Part shown: piece after piece, positions 17,329 through 26,519 of the stretch
Layout of the letters: each line of letters begins with the position of its first letter
Position numbering within the stretch: position 1 is the first letter of the stretch
DNA from: Oscillospiraceae bacterium Marseille-Q3528
Lineage (GTDB): Bacteria > Bacillota > Clostridia > Lachnospirales > Lachnospiraceae
Reading direction: 5' to 3'
NCBI GenBank assembly: GCA_018223385.1
Contig: JAGTTR010000004.1
Location: 1 to 64,000 of the forward strand
Length of the DNA: 64,000 bases
Translations under genes and position numbers: made by a program
Notes under the pieces: model-generated
The model's database searches: none
The model's input: only the letters and a program-made list of their open reading frames with translations
What the model was told of the DNA's origin: nothing

Positions 17329-20166
17329 TTATGGCTGGTCAGTCCCGTCAGGCGGCATCATGGGCAGATATTCGTATTTTGGGTAGAAATTCCCCTTACC
17401 GTACAGCCGGTAATACTGGGCAAAGATCCGCTCCATGATGGGCGGAATCTGTTTTTCCTCAGATTCAAATAAGATGATCAGGTACTGCATGGAGCTGTTC
17501 CGGGTGCAGATATCCACAGCCCGGATCTTCCGGCGGATGGCCTGTTCCATGCAGGAAAGTGCCTGCTCAATGTTTTCGATATACATGACCGCATCCGGCG
17601 TGGTGCTCATGGTGACCATCACCAGATAGCAGTGGTACGCATAGCGCTGGCTGAGCTGGTTCATGTAGGCGTACAGCTTGGCAAAATCCCGGTAATCCAG
17701 ATCCAGGGCGCCGCTGTAGGTGCCACTTTCCTGCAGCGCCTTTGCCACAGTCGCCAGATCCTTGCTGGTGCCGCCCTGGGCCAGGTTTTCCTGCTCCATT
17801 TGCTGATAGAAGAAAAAGTTTTCTTTGCCGTTTTGCTTCACGTAATAGAGCGCCTTGTCGGCTTTCACATAGCAGTCGGCGAAGGCCTGGCCCCGGTGGG
17901 TCATGCACAGGCCGGCGGACATGGCAGCGCCGCGGATCTCCAGATCGGACTCCTTGGCAGCCTGGAACTGGGCAAAAATATTTTTTACCAGCTGGGCGCT
18001 GGCGTCTCTGGAAATATCGGGAACGAAGAGCAGGAACTCATCGCCGCCCAGACGGCAGGCTGCGGCATCTGCTTTCTGCGAAGCCAGAATGCTGCCGAAT
18101 ACTTTTAACGCACGGTCACCGGCTTTGTGGCCGTAAATGTCATTGATCTGTTTCAGATTATCCATATCCATGAAGATCAGGCAGCCGTCGTGCTCCTCCA
18201 TGAGCCGAGCCGCCAGCTTTTCCCCGGCGTTGCGCATGGGGAGGCCGGTGAGAAAGTCAAAATTCTCACTGTCTTCCTGGGCTTTCATCGTTTGCATAAT
18301 ATCGGAGACAAATTTTCCAATCTCAAATTCCATATTGGGCTGATCGGCATTTTCCGGGGTGGTGCTGTCTGCCTCCTGCACCTGCAGCCGGTCTTCGGTG
18401 AGAAGCCGCAGGAACATCTCTGCGATGACGGGGTCAAACTGTTTGCCCTGATTGCTGCGGATCTCCTCGCAGATTTCCTGGCGGGAGAGAGCGCTGCGGT
18501 AAATCCGGCGGGAGCTCATGGCATCGTAGCTGTCAGCCACGGCGATCACCCGGGCATAGAGGGGAATATCCTCTCCCTTCAGGCCGTCAGGATAGCCAGT
18601 GCCGTCGTAGCGCTCGTGATGGCTTCTGGCCACCTCCGCCGCATGGGGAATGAGGGTGATGTTTTTCAGGATTTCCGCGCCGATGACAGTGTGATCCTTG
18701 ATGATGATATATTCGTCCTCCGTTAATTTGGTCGGTTTGTTCAAAATCGTATCGGGCACGCCGATTTTGCCGATGTCGTGCAGGTCGGCGGTATTTTTCA
18801 GGTTGATGATCTCCTCCTGGCTCCAGCCCAGCTCCCGGGCGATGAGGGCAGCATATTCGCCCACCCGGTGGGAATGGCCGCGGGTGTATTCGTCCTTCGT
18901 CTCAATGGTGGTGGACAGGGTACGCAGAACCTGGAGGGATAATTTTTCCATCTGTTCCCGGCGGCGGTGCATTTCTTTCTGCCGGCGCTCCAGCTCCAGA
19001 TTCCGGATCCGGGCGATGGTGCGCAGGATATTGATAAACAGCAGGATCAGCAGACCGATGCCGAGGAAAATGCCGGAAATGGTCACCATATAATAGGTAG
19101 CGATCGTTTCGATGACTACCGTGATAAAAATGACGATCAGTCCGGCCAGCACAAGCCGATCTGCTTTATCGGTGCTGTGCCGCAGCGTCCGGATGGTGGT
19201 GATGAGAACGACTGCCAGGGTGGCGACCAGCATCAAATGTCCCAGAGGAAGCGTCTGGATGTAATCCAGAATGCCGAACATATGTAAAAAAGAACAGACA
19301 AACAGATTGCCGGTGGCAATATAGCCAATGATCTGATAAAGTCGGTGATATCTGCCGCACAGGATCGTATCCACATAAAAAAGGATGGGCACCGGGCAGA
19401 ACAGGATCATGACAAAGCATAAGGATGCTATGGCGGAAGCGTTGGGCAGAAACAGCTGCCGCAGCTTGGATTCCCCCAGCATCCAGATGGCGCCCATGAT
19501 CATACACCAGCCCAGATATTCCATGTCGAATTTGGTCTTGTATGCAACGCCCAGGGCAATGCTGAACAGGATCGTCACCACGCCTGCAAACAGAATGAAG
19601 GCGGCGATGATCGTCTCAGAGGCGTGGCACCGGAAAAGGTACTGCCAGATATCCACCTTGTCTCCCCAGTAGACCGCATTTACCACCCCGGCATACTGCG
19701 AGGTATTGGTGCGCAGCAGAATACGGACTTCCTTTCCGGCGTCGGCGGCAGAGGTGGGACAGAACACATAGCGGCTGGCGGAATTCTTGCCGAACGGACG
19801 GGTGTCGGAGGTGTCATAGACTTCCCGAAGCTCGTCGCCCACGTAGAAGGTCACATCCTGTAGGGAGCCGCGGATGGCGAGAGCGGTTTTGTCAAAATCG
19901 GCGGGTAAAACAGTGCTGATGACCATGGTCTCTTTGGCTGCCACGTCGTAGCGGCCTGGCACGGCGATCTTCTCCCGGCTGCCGTCCTCCTTTTCCCAGT
20001 AAAAAATCCCCGGATAGGTGATGTGTGTCTCGTCATCGGTGATGCCCCGTTCGCTGGGCACAAGGAACTGTGTCATGAGAAAACCGAGCAAAATGGCGGC
20101 CATGATGAGATATAAAAGGGTGGTATTTTTTCTGCTGATGCGAAAATTGTCTTTGGTGATGGACAT
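17329..20166 (-). CDS. Membrane-anchored HD-GYP / GGDEF cyclic-di-GMP protein
   Basis: A 945-residue protein. An N-terminal helix (~16-35) is followed by an extracytoplasmic domain of ~150 residues and about seven membrane helices (~180-390), resembling a 7TMR-type sensor. A coiled linker leads to an HD-GYP phosphodiesterase domain, with HSHRVGEY near residue 432, HDIGKIG, and the GYP motif as YDGTGYPDGL near 522. An intact GGDEF cyclase domain follows (ACRLGGDEFLLF near 707). The last ~120 residues look like a degenerate GGDEF-like domain (DICTRNSSMQYLIILFES). It could both make and degrade c-di-GMP in response to an external signal. Its stop lies 4 bases past the convergent hcp stop. Confidence 0.9.
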   Translation of the reverse strand: MSITKDNFRISRKNTTLLYLIMAAILLGFLMTQFLVPSERGITDDETHITYPGIFYWEKEDGSREKIAVPGRYDVAAKETMVISTVLPADFDKTALAIRGSLQDVTFYVGDELREVYDTSDTRPFGKNSASRYVFCPTSAADAGKEVRILLRTNTSQYAGVVNAVYWGDKVDIWQYLFRCHASETIIAAFILFAGVVTILFSIALGVAYKTKFDMEYLGWCMIMGAIWMLGESKLRQLFLPNASAIASLCFVMILFCPVPILFYVDTILCGRYHRLYQIIGYIATGNLFVCSFLHMFGILDYIQTLPLGHLMLVATLAVVLITTIRTLRHSTDKADRLVLAGLIVIFITVVIETIATYYMVTISGIFLGIGLLILLFINILRTIARIRNLELERRQKEMHRRREQMEKLSLQVLRTLSTTIETKDEYTRGHSHRVGEYAALIARELGWSQEEIINLKNTADLHDIGKIGVPDTILNKPTKLTEDEYIIIKDHTVIGAEILKNITLIPHAAEVARSHHERYDGTGYPDGLKGEDIPLYARVIAVADSYDAMSSRRIYRSALSRQEICEEIRSNQGKQFDPVIAEMFLRLLTEDRLQVQEADSTTPENADQPNMEFEIGKFVSDIMQTMKAQEDSENFDFLTGLPMRNAGEKLAARLMEEHDGCLIFMDMDNLKQINDIYGHKAGDRALKVFGSILASQKADAAACRLGGDEFLLFVPDISRDASAQLVKNIFAQFQAAKESDLEIRGAAMSAGLCMTHRGQAFADCYVKADKALYYVKQNGKENFFFYQQMEQENLAQGGTSKDLATVAKALQESGTYSGALDLDYRDFAKLYAYMNQLSQRYAYHCYLVMVTMSTTPDAVMYIENIEQALSCMEQAIRRKIRAVDICTRNSSMQYLIILFESEEKQIPPIMERIFAQYYRLYGKGNFYPKYEYLPMMPPDGTDQP

Positions 20167-20214
20167 ATATGGGGATTCCTCTCTGGAGATTTTTTACAGT
20201 TAATGTATTTCTTA

Positions 20215-20243
20215 ATTATACTGTACGGCAGGGGGATTTGCAA
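20215..20243 (-). promoter_or_regulatory. Promoter of the HD-GYP/GGDEF gene
   Basis: Read on the minus strand, TTGCAA and TATAAT are spaced by 17 bases. The gene starts at 20166 behind GAGAGGAA. Confidence 0.7.
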
Positions 20244-20310
20244 CGTTTCCCCGGTGCTTTGGAAGGATATTCTTGTAGACAGATTTCGAGGTTTCATGAC
20301 AAGGCGAGGC

Positions 20311-20358
20311 AATTAATTCCAGTTCAGCCGCGCCAATTAATTCCAGTTCAGCCGCGCC
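20311..20358. repeat. 24-bp perfect tandem duplication at an element edge
   Basis: The 24 bases at 20311-20334 recur exactly at 20335-20358. Each unit contains the element terminus CCAGTTCAG. The upstream TCATGACAAGGCG (20294-20306) also recurs inside the element at 20414-20426. This suggests an older partial copy next to the intact one. Confidence 0.85.
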
Positions 20359-20501
20359 ATTCGCAAAATCGCCCGTGACCGGGCTTTCCGCTGCTGACGC
20401 AGCTCATTTTTGCTCATGACAAGGCGCTCAGCCTATGCTTTTCTAAAACCAGTCCCTCATGCAAGCATGGTGCCTGGTTTTCTCAAGCATAGCTGAACTG
20501 G
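20343..20501. repeat. Structured intergenic element, copy A
   Basis: A 159-bp element bounded by the inverted ends CCAGTTCAGC and GCTGAACTGG. Inside are CCCG-TGAC-CGGG, GCTGC-TGAC-GCAGC, TATGCTT.../...AAGCATA with AAAACCAG/CTGGTTTT, and the central CATGCAAGCATG (20458-20469). It shares segments with the elements at 44093, 48982 and 54696. It lies between divergent genes, and the permease promoter begins 3 bases after its end. Confidence 0.8.
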
Positions 20502-20503
20502 GA

Positions 20504-20532
20504 TTGACAAAACTTTAACATTATGAGAAGAT
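20504..20532 (+). promoter_or_regulatory. Candidate promoter of the permease/aminopeptidase operon
   Basis: A consensus TTGACA at 20504-20509 is followed after 17 bases by a weak GAAGAT (20527-20532). The -35 box lies directly beside the end of structured element A. Confidence 0.45.
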
Positions 20533-20570
20533 AGCTGGGTAGGGAGATTTTGATAAGGAGAGAATTTTCA

Positions 20571-21995
20571 ATGGGTAATTCAAACAATCAGATCAAGTGG
20601 TACATGCTTGCGTTTATGTGCTTTTCCACATTATGGAGCTTTGGAAATGTGCTGAACGGCTTTATGTACTTCAACGGAACACAGGTGATTTTTTCCTGGA
20701 TCCTCATGTTTGCGCTGTACTTTGTGCCGTATGCGCTGATGGTAGGTGAACTGGGATCCGCGTTCAAAAATTCAGGCGGCGGTGTGAGCTCCTGGATCCA
20801 TGAAACAACTGGGGCGAAGGCGGCCTATTATGCGGGCTGGACGTACTGGGCCTGCCATGTGACGTATATTGCAGCCAAGGGCTCCGGCGGCCTGAAAGCG
20901 CTGAGCTGGATGATTTTTCAGAATGCGGAGAAGTATGCATCCTTTCACACCCGGGCGGTACAGCTGGCGACGTTCGGCGTACTGCTGTTTTTCTGCTGGG
21001 TGGCAAGCAGGGGATTAAATCCGCTGAAAAAGTTTGCGACCATTGCGGGCACGAGTATGTTTGTCATGAGTATCCTGTACATCCTGCTCATGTTTGCTGC
21101 GCCGGTGATCAATCCCGGAGGCGGTTTTCTGTCAGTGGATTTCAGCCTGAAGAACCTGATCCCCGTCTTTGACTGGAAATATTTCGGCAGTCTGTCTATT
21201 CTCGTATTTGCAGTGGGCGGCTGTGAGAAGATTTCCCCGTATGTCAACAAGGTAAAGGATCCGGCCAAGGGCTTCCCCAGAAGTATGATCTTTGCGGCAG
21301 TGATGGTTATTGTGTGCGCGATTTTTGGTACCATTGCCATGGGGATGATGTTTGATCCGGCGGTGATCGCGGACAACTTCGACTCTTACAATGCCAACGG
21401 CGCCTACTGGGCATTTGAGCGGCTGGGTGAATACTATGGCGTGGGCAATCTGCTCATGATCATTTATGCGGCCTGCAATGCCATCGGCCAGTTTTCCACG
21501 CTGGTGATCAGCATCGACGCACCGCTTAGGATGCTGCTGGACAATGAGGACGCCCGTCAGTTTATTCCGACGAAGCTGCTGAAAAAGAACAAATACGGCG
21601 CGTATGTGAACGGCATCTGGATGGTGGTCATCCTGTCCGGCTCCATCATTCTGGCGCAGGTGCTGGTACCCAATGCGGATACGGTGCTGCGGCAGCTGAC
21701 CCAGCTGAACTCCGTCACCATGCCCATGCGTTATCTGTGGGTATTTTTTGCCTATATCATGCTGCGAAAACACAACGAGAAGTTTTCACGGGAGTACAAG
21801 TTTGTGAAAAACAACGGCGTGGCGCTGGGCTTTGGCATCTGGTGCTTTTTCCTGACGGCGGCCTGCTGTCTGCTGGGCATGTACAAGCAGGGCGACCTGT
21901 ATACCACGCTGCTCAATGTCATCACACCGGTGGTGCTGGTAGCGCTGGGCCTGATTTTACCGGCAATTAAAAAGAGAGAAGGGAAGGCTTCCTGA
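20571..21995 (+). CDS. APC-superfamily amino acid permease
   Basis: A 474-residue integral membrane protein with about twelve helices. The N-terminal FSTLWSFGNVLNGFMYFNGTQVIFSWILMFALYFVPYALMVGELGSAF segment contains the unwound helix 1 region and the GELGSAF motif of the glutamate/GABA antiporter-like branch. The substrate cannot be set from sequence. The ATG at 20571 follows AAGGAGAG; an earlier ATG in frame lacks a binding site. It overlaps the M18 aminopeptidase start (ATGA-type junction), suggesting uptake of amino acids or peptides coupled to peptide trimming. Confidence 0.87.
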   Translation: MGNSNNQIKWYMLAFMCFSTLWSFGNVLNGFMYFNGTQVIFSWILMFALYFVPYALMVGELGSAFKNSGGGVSSWIHETTGAKAAYYAGWTYWACHVTYIAAKGSGGLKALSWMIFQNAEKYASFHTRAVQLATFGVLLFFCWVASRGLNPLKKFATIAGTSMFVMSILYILLMFAAPVINPGGGFLSVDFSLKNLIPVFDWKYFGSLSILVFAVGGCEKISPYVNKVKDPAKGFPRSMIFAAVMVIVCAIFGTIAMGMMFDPAVIADNFDSYNANGAYWAFERLGEYYGVGNLLMIIYAACNAIGQFSTLVISIDAPLRMLLDNEDARQFIPTKLLKKNKYGAYVNGIWMVVILSGSIILAQVLVPNADTVLRQLTQLNSVTMPMRYLWVFFAYIMLRKHNEKFSREYKFVKNNGVALGFGIWCFFLTAACCLLGMYKQGDLYTTLLNVITPVVLVALGLILPAIKKREGKAS

Positions 21996-23305
21996 TGAAG
22001 ACAGCAAGAGAATTACTGACATTTATAGAAAAGAGCCCGAGTATGTTTCACTCGGTGAAAACCATCAAAGAAAAGCTGGATGCGGCAGGGTTTGTATACC
22101 TGCCGGAGGCGTCCGGCTGGGAGCTTGCAAAGGGCGGATGCTATTATACGATCCGCAACCATTCCAGTATCATCGCGTTTCGCGTTGGCCGGGAGCTGTC
22201 TGACTACCATTTCCAGATGTGCGCGTCTCACAGTGATTCCCCTACGTATAAGGTGAAAAGCGTACCGGAGCTGAACGGGCCGGGCGAGTACCTGCGGCTG
22301 GATGTGGAGGCCTATGGCGGCATGATCGACAACACCTGGTTTGACCGGCCTTTGAGCGTGGCGGGCCGGGTGCTGGTGAGAGACGGCAGCCGGGTGGTGT
22401 CCCGTCTGCTCTATATCGACCGGGATCTTCTGCTCATTCCCAACGTGGCCATCCATTTTAACCGGGAGGTCAACAACGGATATAAGTACAACCGGCAGGT
22501 GGATCTGTGTCCGCTGTTTTCCGCGGGCGCACTGGAAAAGGGTGCGTTTGATGAGATGATCGCGTCCGAGCTGGGTGTGGCGAAGGAGGACATTCTGGGC
22601 AAAGACCTGTTCCTGGTGAACCGGCAGCCCGGCACCATCTGGGGCTACGGGGACGAGTTTATTTCAAGCCCCAAGCTGGATGACCTGCAGTGTGCTTTCG
22701 TGTCCCTGGAGGCATTTTTACAGGCAGAAAATGAGAAAACCGTGAATGTGTACTGCTGCTTCGACAACGAGGAAGTGGGCTCCAACACGAAACAGGGCGC
22801 CATGTCCACGTTTTTGCAGGATGTGCTGCACCGGATACATGTGGGTCTTGGGAAATCTCTGGAGGATTATTATCGGGCCGTGGCGGCTTCCTTCCTGGTG
22901 AGCTGTGACAATGCTCATGCGGTGCACCCGAACCATCCGGAGAAAACCGATGCGGTGAACTGCGCGTGGATGAACAAGGGCATCGTCATCAAGGAGAGCG
23001 CCAACCAGAAATACACGACGGATGCGTTCAGCCGGGCCGTGTTCACGGCGCTCTGCCAGCAGGCGGACGTGCCAGTGCAGAACTTTGCCAACCGCAGTGA
23101 CAGCGCAGGCGGCTCCACCCTAGGCAATCTTTCCAACACCCAGGTGAGCGTCCACGCCGTGGATATCGGCCTGCCCCAGCTGGCCATGCACTCCTGCTAT
23201 GAGACTGCCGGGGTGAAAGATATTGATTATGCGATCCGGGGGCTGAAAAAGTTCTACGAGACGAATATTCAGATCGAAGAGGCGGAGGCTGTAAGCTTCC
23301 TGTAA
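21995..23305 (+). CDS. M18 family aminopeptidase
   Basis: A 436-residue cytosolic zinc aminopeptidase of the aspartyl-aminopeptidase type. The metal-site motifs are CASHSDSPTYKVKS (His/Asp), CCFDNEEVGSNTKQGA (Glu pair) and SCDNAHAVHPNHPEK, with a C-terminal LPQLAMHSCYETAG carrying the last His. It removes N-terminal, often acidic, residues from peptides. It is translationally coupled to the upstream permease and followed by a terminator. Confidence 0.95.
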   Translation: MKTARELLTFIEKSPSMFHSVKTIKEKLDAAGFVYLPEASGWELAKGGCYYTIRNHSSIIAFRVGRELSDYHFQMCASHSDSPTYKVKSVPELNGPGEYLRLDVEAYGGMIDNTWFDRPLSVAGRVLVRDGSRVVSRLLYIDRDLLLIPNVAIHFNREVNNGYKYNRQVDLCPLFSAGALEKGAFDEMIASELGVAKEDILGKDLFLVNRQPGTIWGYGDEFISSPKLDDLQCAFVSLEAFLQAENEKTVNVYCCFDNEEVGSNTKQGAMSTFLQDVLHRIHVGLGKSLEDYYRAVAASFLVSCDNAHAVHPNHPEKTDAVNCAWMNKGIVIKESANQKYTTDAFSRAVFTALCQQADVPVQNFANRSDSAGGSTLGNLSNTQVSVHAVDIGLPQLAMHSCYETAGVKDIDYAIRGLKKFYETNIQIEEAEAVSFL

Positions 23306-23345
23306 TTCTGTCATTTGATTTTAAATCTATCGAATTTGATAAAAC

Positions 23346-23393
23346 GGGGCACCGCAGGATTTTCTTGAAAGAGAGATTTTGCGGTGCTCTTTG
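23346..23393 (+). terminator. Terminator after the M18 aminopeptidase
   Basis: GGGCACCGCA pairs with TGCGGTGCTC (one G-U pair), followed by a short T-rich stretch. Confidence 0.7.
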
Positions 23394-23402
23394 TCGTATC
23401 GG

Positions 23403-23431
23403 TTGACAGAACACCTGTTTCTTCCTATAAT
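23403..23431 (+). promoter_or_regulatory. Consensus promoter of tcdA
   Basis: TTGACA at 23403-23408 and TATAAT at 23426-23431 are both perfect consensus boxes at the ideal 17-base spacing. Confidence 0.88.
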
Positions 23432-23489
23432 AAAACCTATCGAATAAGCAGGAAAATCCATGATTTTACACATAGAAGGAGCAGAAAAA

Positions 23490-24254
23490 ATGTTGACGCA
23501 GTTTTCGAGAACGGAATTATTATTTGGAAAAGAGGCCATGGAGAAGCTGGCCCATTCCCGGGTGGCCGTGTTTGGCATCGGCGGTGTGGGCGGTTATGTG
23601 TGCGAGGCGCTGGTGCGCAGCGGCGTGGGGGCTTTTGATCTCATTGACGACGACAAAGTGTGCCTGACAAATCTGAACCGGCAGATCATTGCTACCCGCA
23701 GCACCGTTGGAAAATATAAGACAGATGTGATGATGGAGCGGATGAAGGACATCAACCCGGACGTGGAGGTACAGGTGCACAAGTGCTTTTTCCTGCCGGA
23801 AAATGCGGATTCCTTTCCGTTTGCGGACTATGACTATGTGGTGGACGCGGTGGATACCGTGACAGCCAAGATTTCCCTTGTGATGAAAGCCCAGGAGGCA
23901 GGCGTGCCCATCATCAGCAGCATGGGAGCCGGCAATAAGCTGGATGCCAGCGCTTTCCGGGTGGCGGATATTTACAAGACGAAGGTGTGTCCGCTGGCCA
24001 AGGTCATGCGCCGGGAGCTGAAAAAACGGGGCGTGAAGAAATTAAAGGTGGTATATTCCGAAGAACAGCCCACCCGGCCGCTGGAGGACATGGGGATCAG
24101 CTGCAGAACGAACTGTATCTGCCCGCCAGGCGCAAAACACAAATGCACCGAGCGGCGTGACATTCCGGGAAGCACCGCTTTCGTGCCGTCGGTGGCAGGG
24201 CTGATCATCGCGGGCGAGGTTGTTAAAGATCTGACTGGAAAAAATACCAAATAA
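23490..24254 (+). CDS. tcdA: tRNA threonylcarbamoyladenosine dehydratase
   Basis: A 254-residue E1/ThiF-type enzyme that uses ATP to cyclise t6A37 of tRNAs to ct6A. It has the nucleotide-binding GIGGVGGYVCEALVRSGV (~residues 29-46), the adenylation residues in DDDKVCLTNLNRQI, and a C-terminal Cys-rich CRTNCICPPG...CTERRDIPGSTAFVP typical of the YgdL/TcdA branch. The ATG at 23490 follows AGAAGGAGC. It is transcribed from the consensus promoter upstream and is followed closely by uvrC. Confidence 0.92.
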   Translation: MLTQFSRTELLFGKEAMEKLAHSRVAVFGIGGVGGYVCEALVRSGVGAFDLIDDDKVCLTNLNRQIIATRSTVGKYKTDVMMERMKDINPDVEVQVHKCFFLPENADSFPFADYDYVVDAVDTVTAKISLVMKAQEAGVPIISSMGAGNKLDASAFRVADIYKTKVCPLAKVMRRELKKRGVKKLKVVYSEEQPTRPLEDMGISCRTNCICPPGAKHKCTERRDIPGSTAFVPSVAGLIIAGEVVKDLTGKNTK

Positions 24255-24310
24255 AGGAATGAATGCGTAAGAACAGACAATGGCGCGGAATGCAGGAAGG
24301 ATAAAAAATA

Positions 24311-26197
24311 ATGTTCAATATAGAAGAGGAATTAAAAAAACTGCCCGGGAAACCGGGCGTCTATATTATGCACGATGCATCGGATGCCATCATTTACGTG
24401 GGCAAGGCCATCAGCCTGAAAAACCGGGTGCGGCAGTATTTTCAGTCCAGCCGGAACAAGGGCGCGAAGATTGAGCGGATGGTGACCCAGATTGCCCGGT
24501 TTGAGTATATCATCACGGATTCCGAGCTGGAGGCGCTGGTGCTGGAGTGCAACCTGATCAAAGAGCACCGTCCCAAATACAATACCATGCTCAAGGATGA
24601 CAAGAGTTATCCGTTTATTAAAGTGACGGTGGAGGAGGCCTATCCCCGGGTGCTGTTTGCAAGACGGATGAAGAAGGACAAATCCCGGTATTACGGACCT
24701 TATACGAGTGCAGGGGCGGTGAAGGAGACCATCGAGCTGTTGCACAAGCTGTACCAGATCCGGACGTGTAACCGGAATCTGCCCCGGGATATCGGTCTGG
24801 ACCGGCCCTGCCTGAATTATCACATTCACCAGTGTCAGGCCCCCTGTCAGGGCTATGTGAGCAAAGAGGAATACCGGGAGTCGGTGAACCAGGTGGTCAG
24901 TTTCTTAAGCGGCAATTACGAGCCGGTGCTGCAGATGCTGGAGAAGAAAATGCAGGATGCATCGGATTCCCTGGAATTTGAGAAGGCCATCGAATACCGG
25001 GAGCTGCTTTCCAGTGTCCGGGCGGTGGCCCAGAAGCAGAAGATCACCAACAGCGACGGTGAGGACAAGGATGTGCTGGCGCTGGCGAAGGACGAGCACG
25101 ATGCCGTGGTGCAGGTGTTCTTTGTCCGGGACGGACGGCTCATCGGTCGGGATCATTTCTACCTGAACCATGTGGAGGGCGAGAGCAAAAGCGCCATTCT
25201 GGGCAGCTTTATCAAGCAGTTTTATGCCGGAACGCCGTTTATCCCCAGGGAACTCATGCTGCAGTGCGAAGTGGAGGATGCGGAGGTCATGGAAGAGTGG
25301 CTGTCCGGACGCCGGGGGCAGAAGGTACATCTGCGGGTGCCCAAAAAGGGCACCAAGGAAAAACTGGTGGAGCTGGCGGCCAAAAACGCGGAAATGGTGC
25401 TGAGTCAGGACAAGGAGCGGATCCGCCGGGAGGAAGGCCGTACCATTGGAGCCATGAAGGAGATCGCGGGCTGGCTGGGACTGCAGAACGCCACCCGGAT
25501 GGAGGCTTTCGATATTTCCAATACCAACGGCTTCGAGTCCGTGGGATCCATGGTCGTTTTCGAGAAGGGCAGACCTAAGCGCAGCGATTACCGGAAATTT
25601 AAGATCCGCACCGTGCAGGGGCCGGACGATTATGCCAGCATGCGGGAAGTGCTGATGCGTCGGTTTACGCATGGCATGGAAGAAGAAAAAGAACTGGAAA
25701 AGAAAAACATATCCGCAGAGTTCGGCAGCTTTACCCGTTTCCCTGATCTGCTCATGATGGACGGCGGACGGGGCCAGGTGAATATCGCCCTGTCGGTGCT
25801 GCGGGAGCTGCACCTTGCCATCCCTGTGTGCGGTATGGTAAAGGACGACAACCACCGTACCCGCGGCCTGTATTATAATAATGTGGAGATTCCCATCGAC
25901 CGGAATTCCGAGGGCTTCCGTCTCATCACCCGGATCCAGGACGAGGCCCACCGGTTTGCCATCGAGTATCACCGTTCCCTGCGCAGCAAGGAGCAGGTGC
26001 ATTCCGTGCTGGACGACATCCCCGGCATCGGCCCGGCCAGACGGCGGGCGCTGATGAAGCATTTCCAGTCACTGGAGGCCATTCGGGATGCGGATGTGGA
26101 CGCTTTGCAGGAGGTAGATTCCATGAACGAGGCTGCCGCCCGCAGCGTTTACCAGTTTTTTCACGGGAACGGGAAAAAACAGCAGGATCCCTCTTGA
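24311..26197 (+). CDS. uvrC: Excinuclease ABC subunit C
   Basis: A 628-residue nucleotide excision repair endonuclease. Domains in order: GIY-YIG ([18 protein letters not shown], 3' incision), the [13 protein letters not shown] cysteine cluster, a UVR motif around residue 210, the RNase H-like UvrC domain ([19 protein letters not shown]...[14 protein letters not shown], 5' incision), and tandem helix-hairpin-helix motifs ([19 protein letters not shown]). It is full length. The valS promoter -35 box overlaps its stop codon. Confidence 0.98.
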   Translation: MFNIEEELKKLPGKPGVYIMHDASDAIIYVGKAISLKNRVRQYFQSSRNKGAKIERMVTQIARFEYIITDSELEALVLECNLIKEHRPKYNTMLKDDKSYPFIKVTVEEAYPRVLFARRMKKDKSRYYGPYTSAGAVKETIELLHKLYQIRTCNRNLPRDIGLDRPCLNYHIHQCQAPCQGYVSKEEYRESVNQVVSFLSGNYEPVLQMLEKKMQDASDSLEFEKAIEYRELLSSVRAVAQKQKITNSDGEDKDVLALAKDEHDAVVQVFFVRDGRLIGRDHFYLNHVEGESKSAILGSFIKQFYAGTPFIPRELMLQCEVEDAEVMEEWLSGRRGQKVHLRVPKKGTKEKLVELAAKNAEMVLSQDKERIRREEGRTIGAMKEIAGWLGLQNATRMEAFDISNTNGFESVGSMVVFEKGRPKRSDYRKFKIRTVQGPDDYASMREVLMRRFTHGMEEEKELEKKNISAEFGSFTRFPDLLMMDGGRGQVNIALSVLRELHLAIPVCGMVKDDNHRTRGLYYNNVEIPIDRNSEGFRLITRIQDEAHRFAIEYHRSLRSKEQVHSVLDDIPGIGPARRRALMKHFQSLEAIRDADVDALQEVDSMNEAAARSVYQFFHGNGKKQQDPS

Positions 26198-26222
26198 CAA
26201 AAAAATATCCGGCAGATAAGAT
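26194..26222 (+). promoter_or_regulatory. Promoter of the valS T-box transcript
   Basis: TTGACA at 26194-26199 and TAAGAT at 26217-26222 are spaced by 17 bases. The -35 box includes the uvrC stop codon, so no spacer separates the two transcription units. Confidence 0.75.
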
Positions 26223-26228
26223 GGTACT

Positions 26229-26490
26229 GATATGAAAAAAACATGGAAGAAGAGGAGTATTTCCGTCGATGCTTGCCAGAGAGAGAAGCCCGTGGCTGTG
26301 AGGCTTCTTGAAGAAATGCGGAAAGAAGGTAGCTTCGGAGTTGGATTGCTGAATGTAGCAGTAGGCAGTCCCGCCTGATCCCCGTTACCGGATCGTGAGA
26401 GCATATGCGGCAGTTTTGACAGCCGGATATGGAAAAAAGGTGGTACCGCGTTTCATTCGCCCTTTACAGATGCATGTCTGTAAGGGGCTC
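26229..26490 (+). ncRNA. T-box riboswitch leader of valS
   Basis: A ~260-base leader ends in the T-box sequence AGGTGGTACCGCG (26439-26451). This pairs with the uncharged tRNA acceptor end and forms the antiterminator. A competing terminator follows: GCCCTTTACAGA pairs with TCTGTAAGGGGC at 26460-26482, then CTTTTATTT. Stem I lies within ~26270-26380. GTA valine codons occur in GAAGGTAGC and GAATGTAGC, and one of them is the likely specifier. Low charged tRNA-Val should allow read-through into valS. Confidence 0.92.
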
Positions 26491-26519
26491 TTTTATTTAT
26501 TAAAAAAAGGAGAACGATC

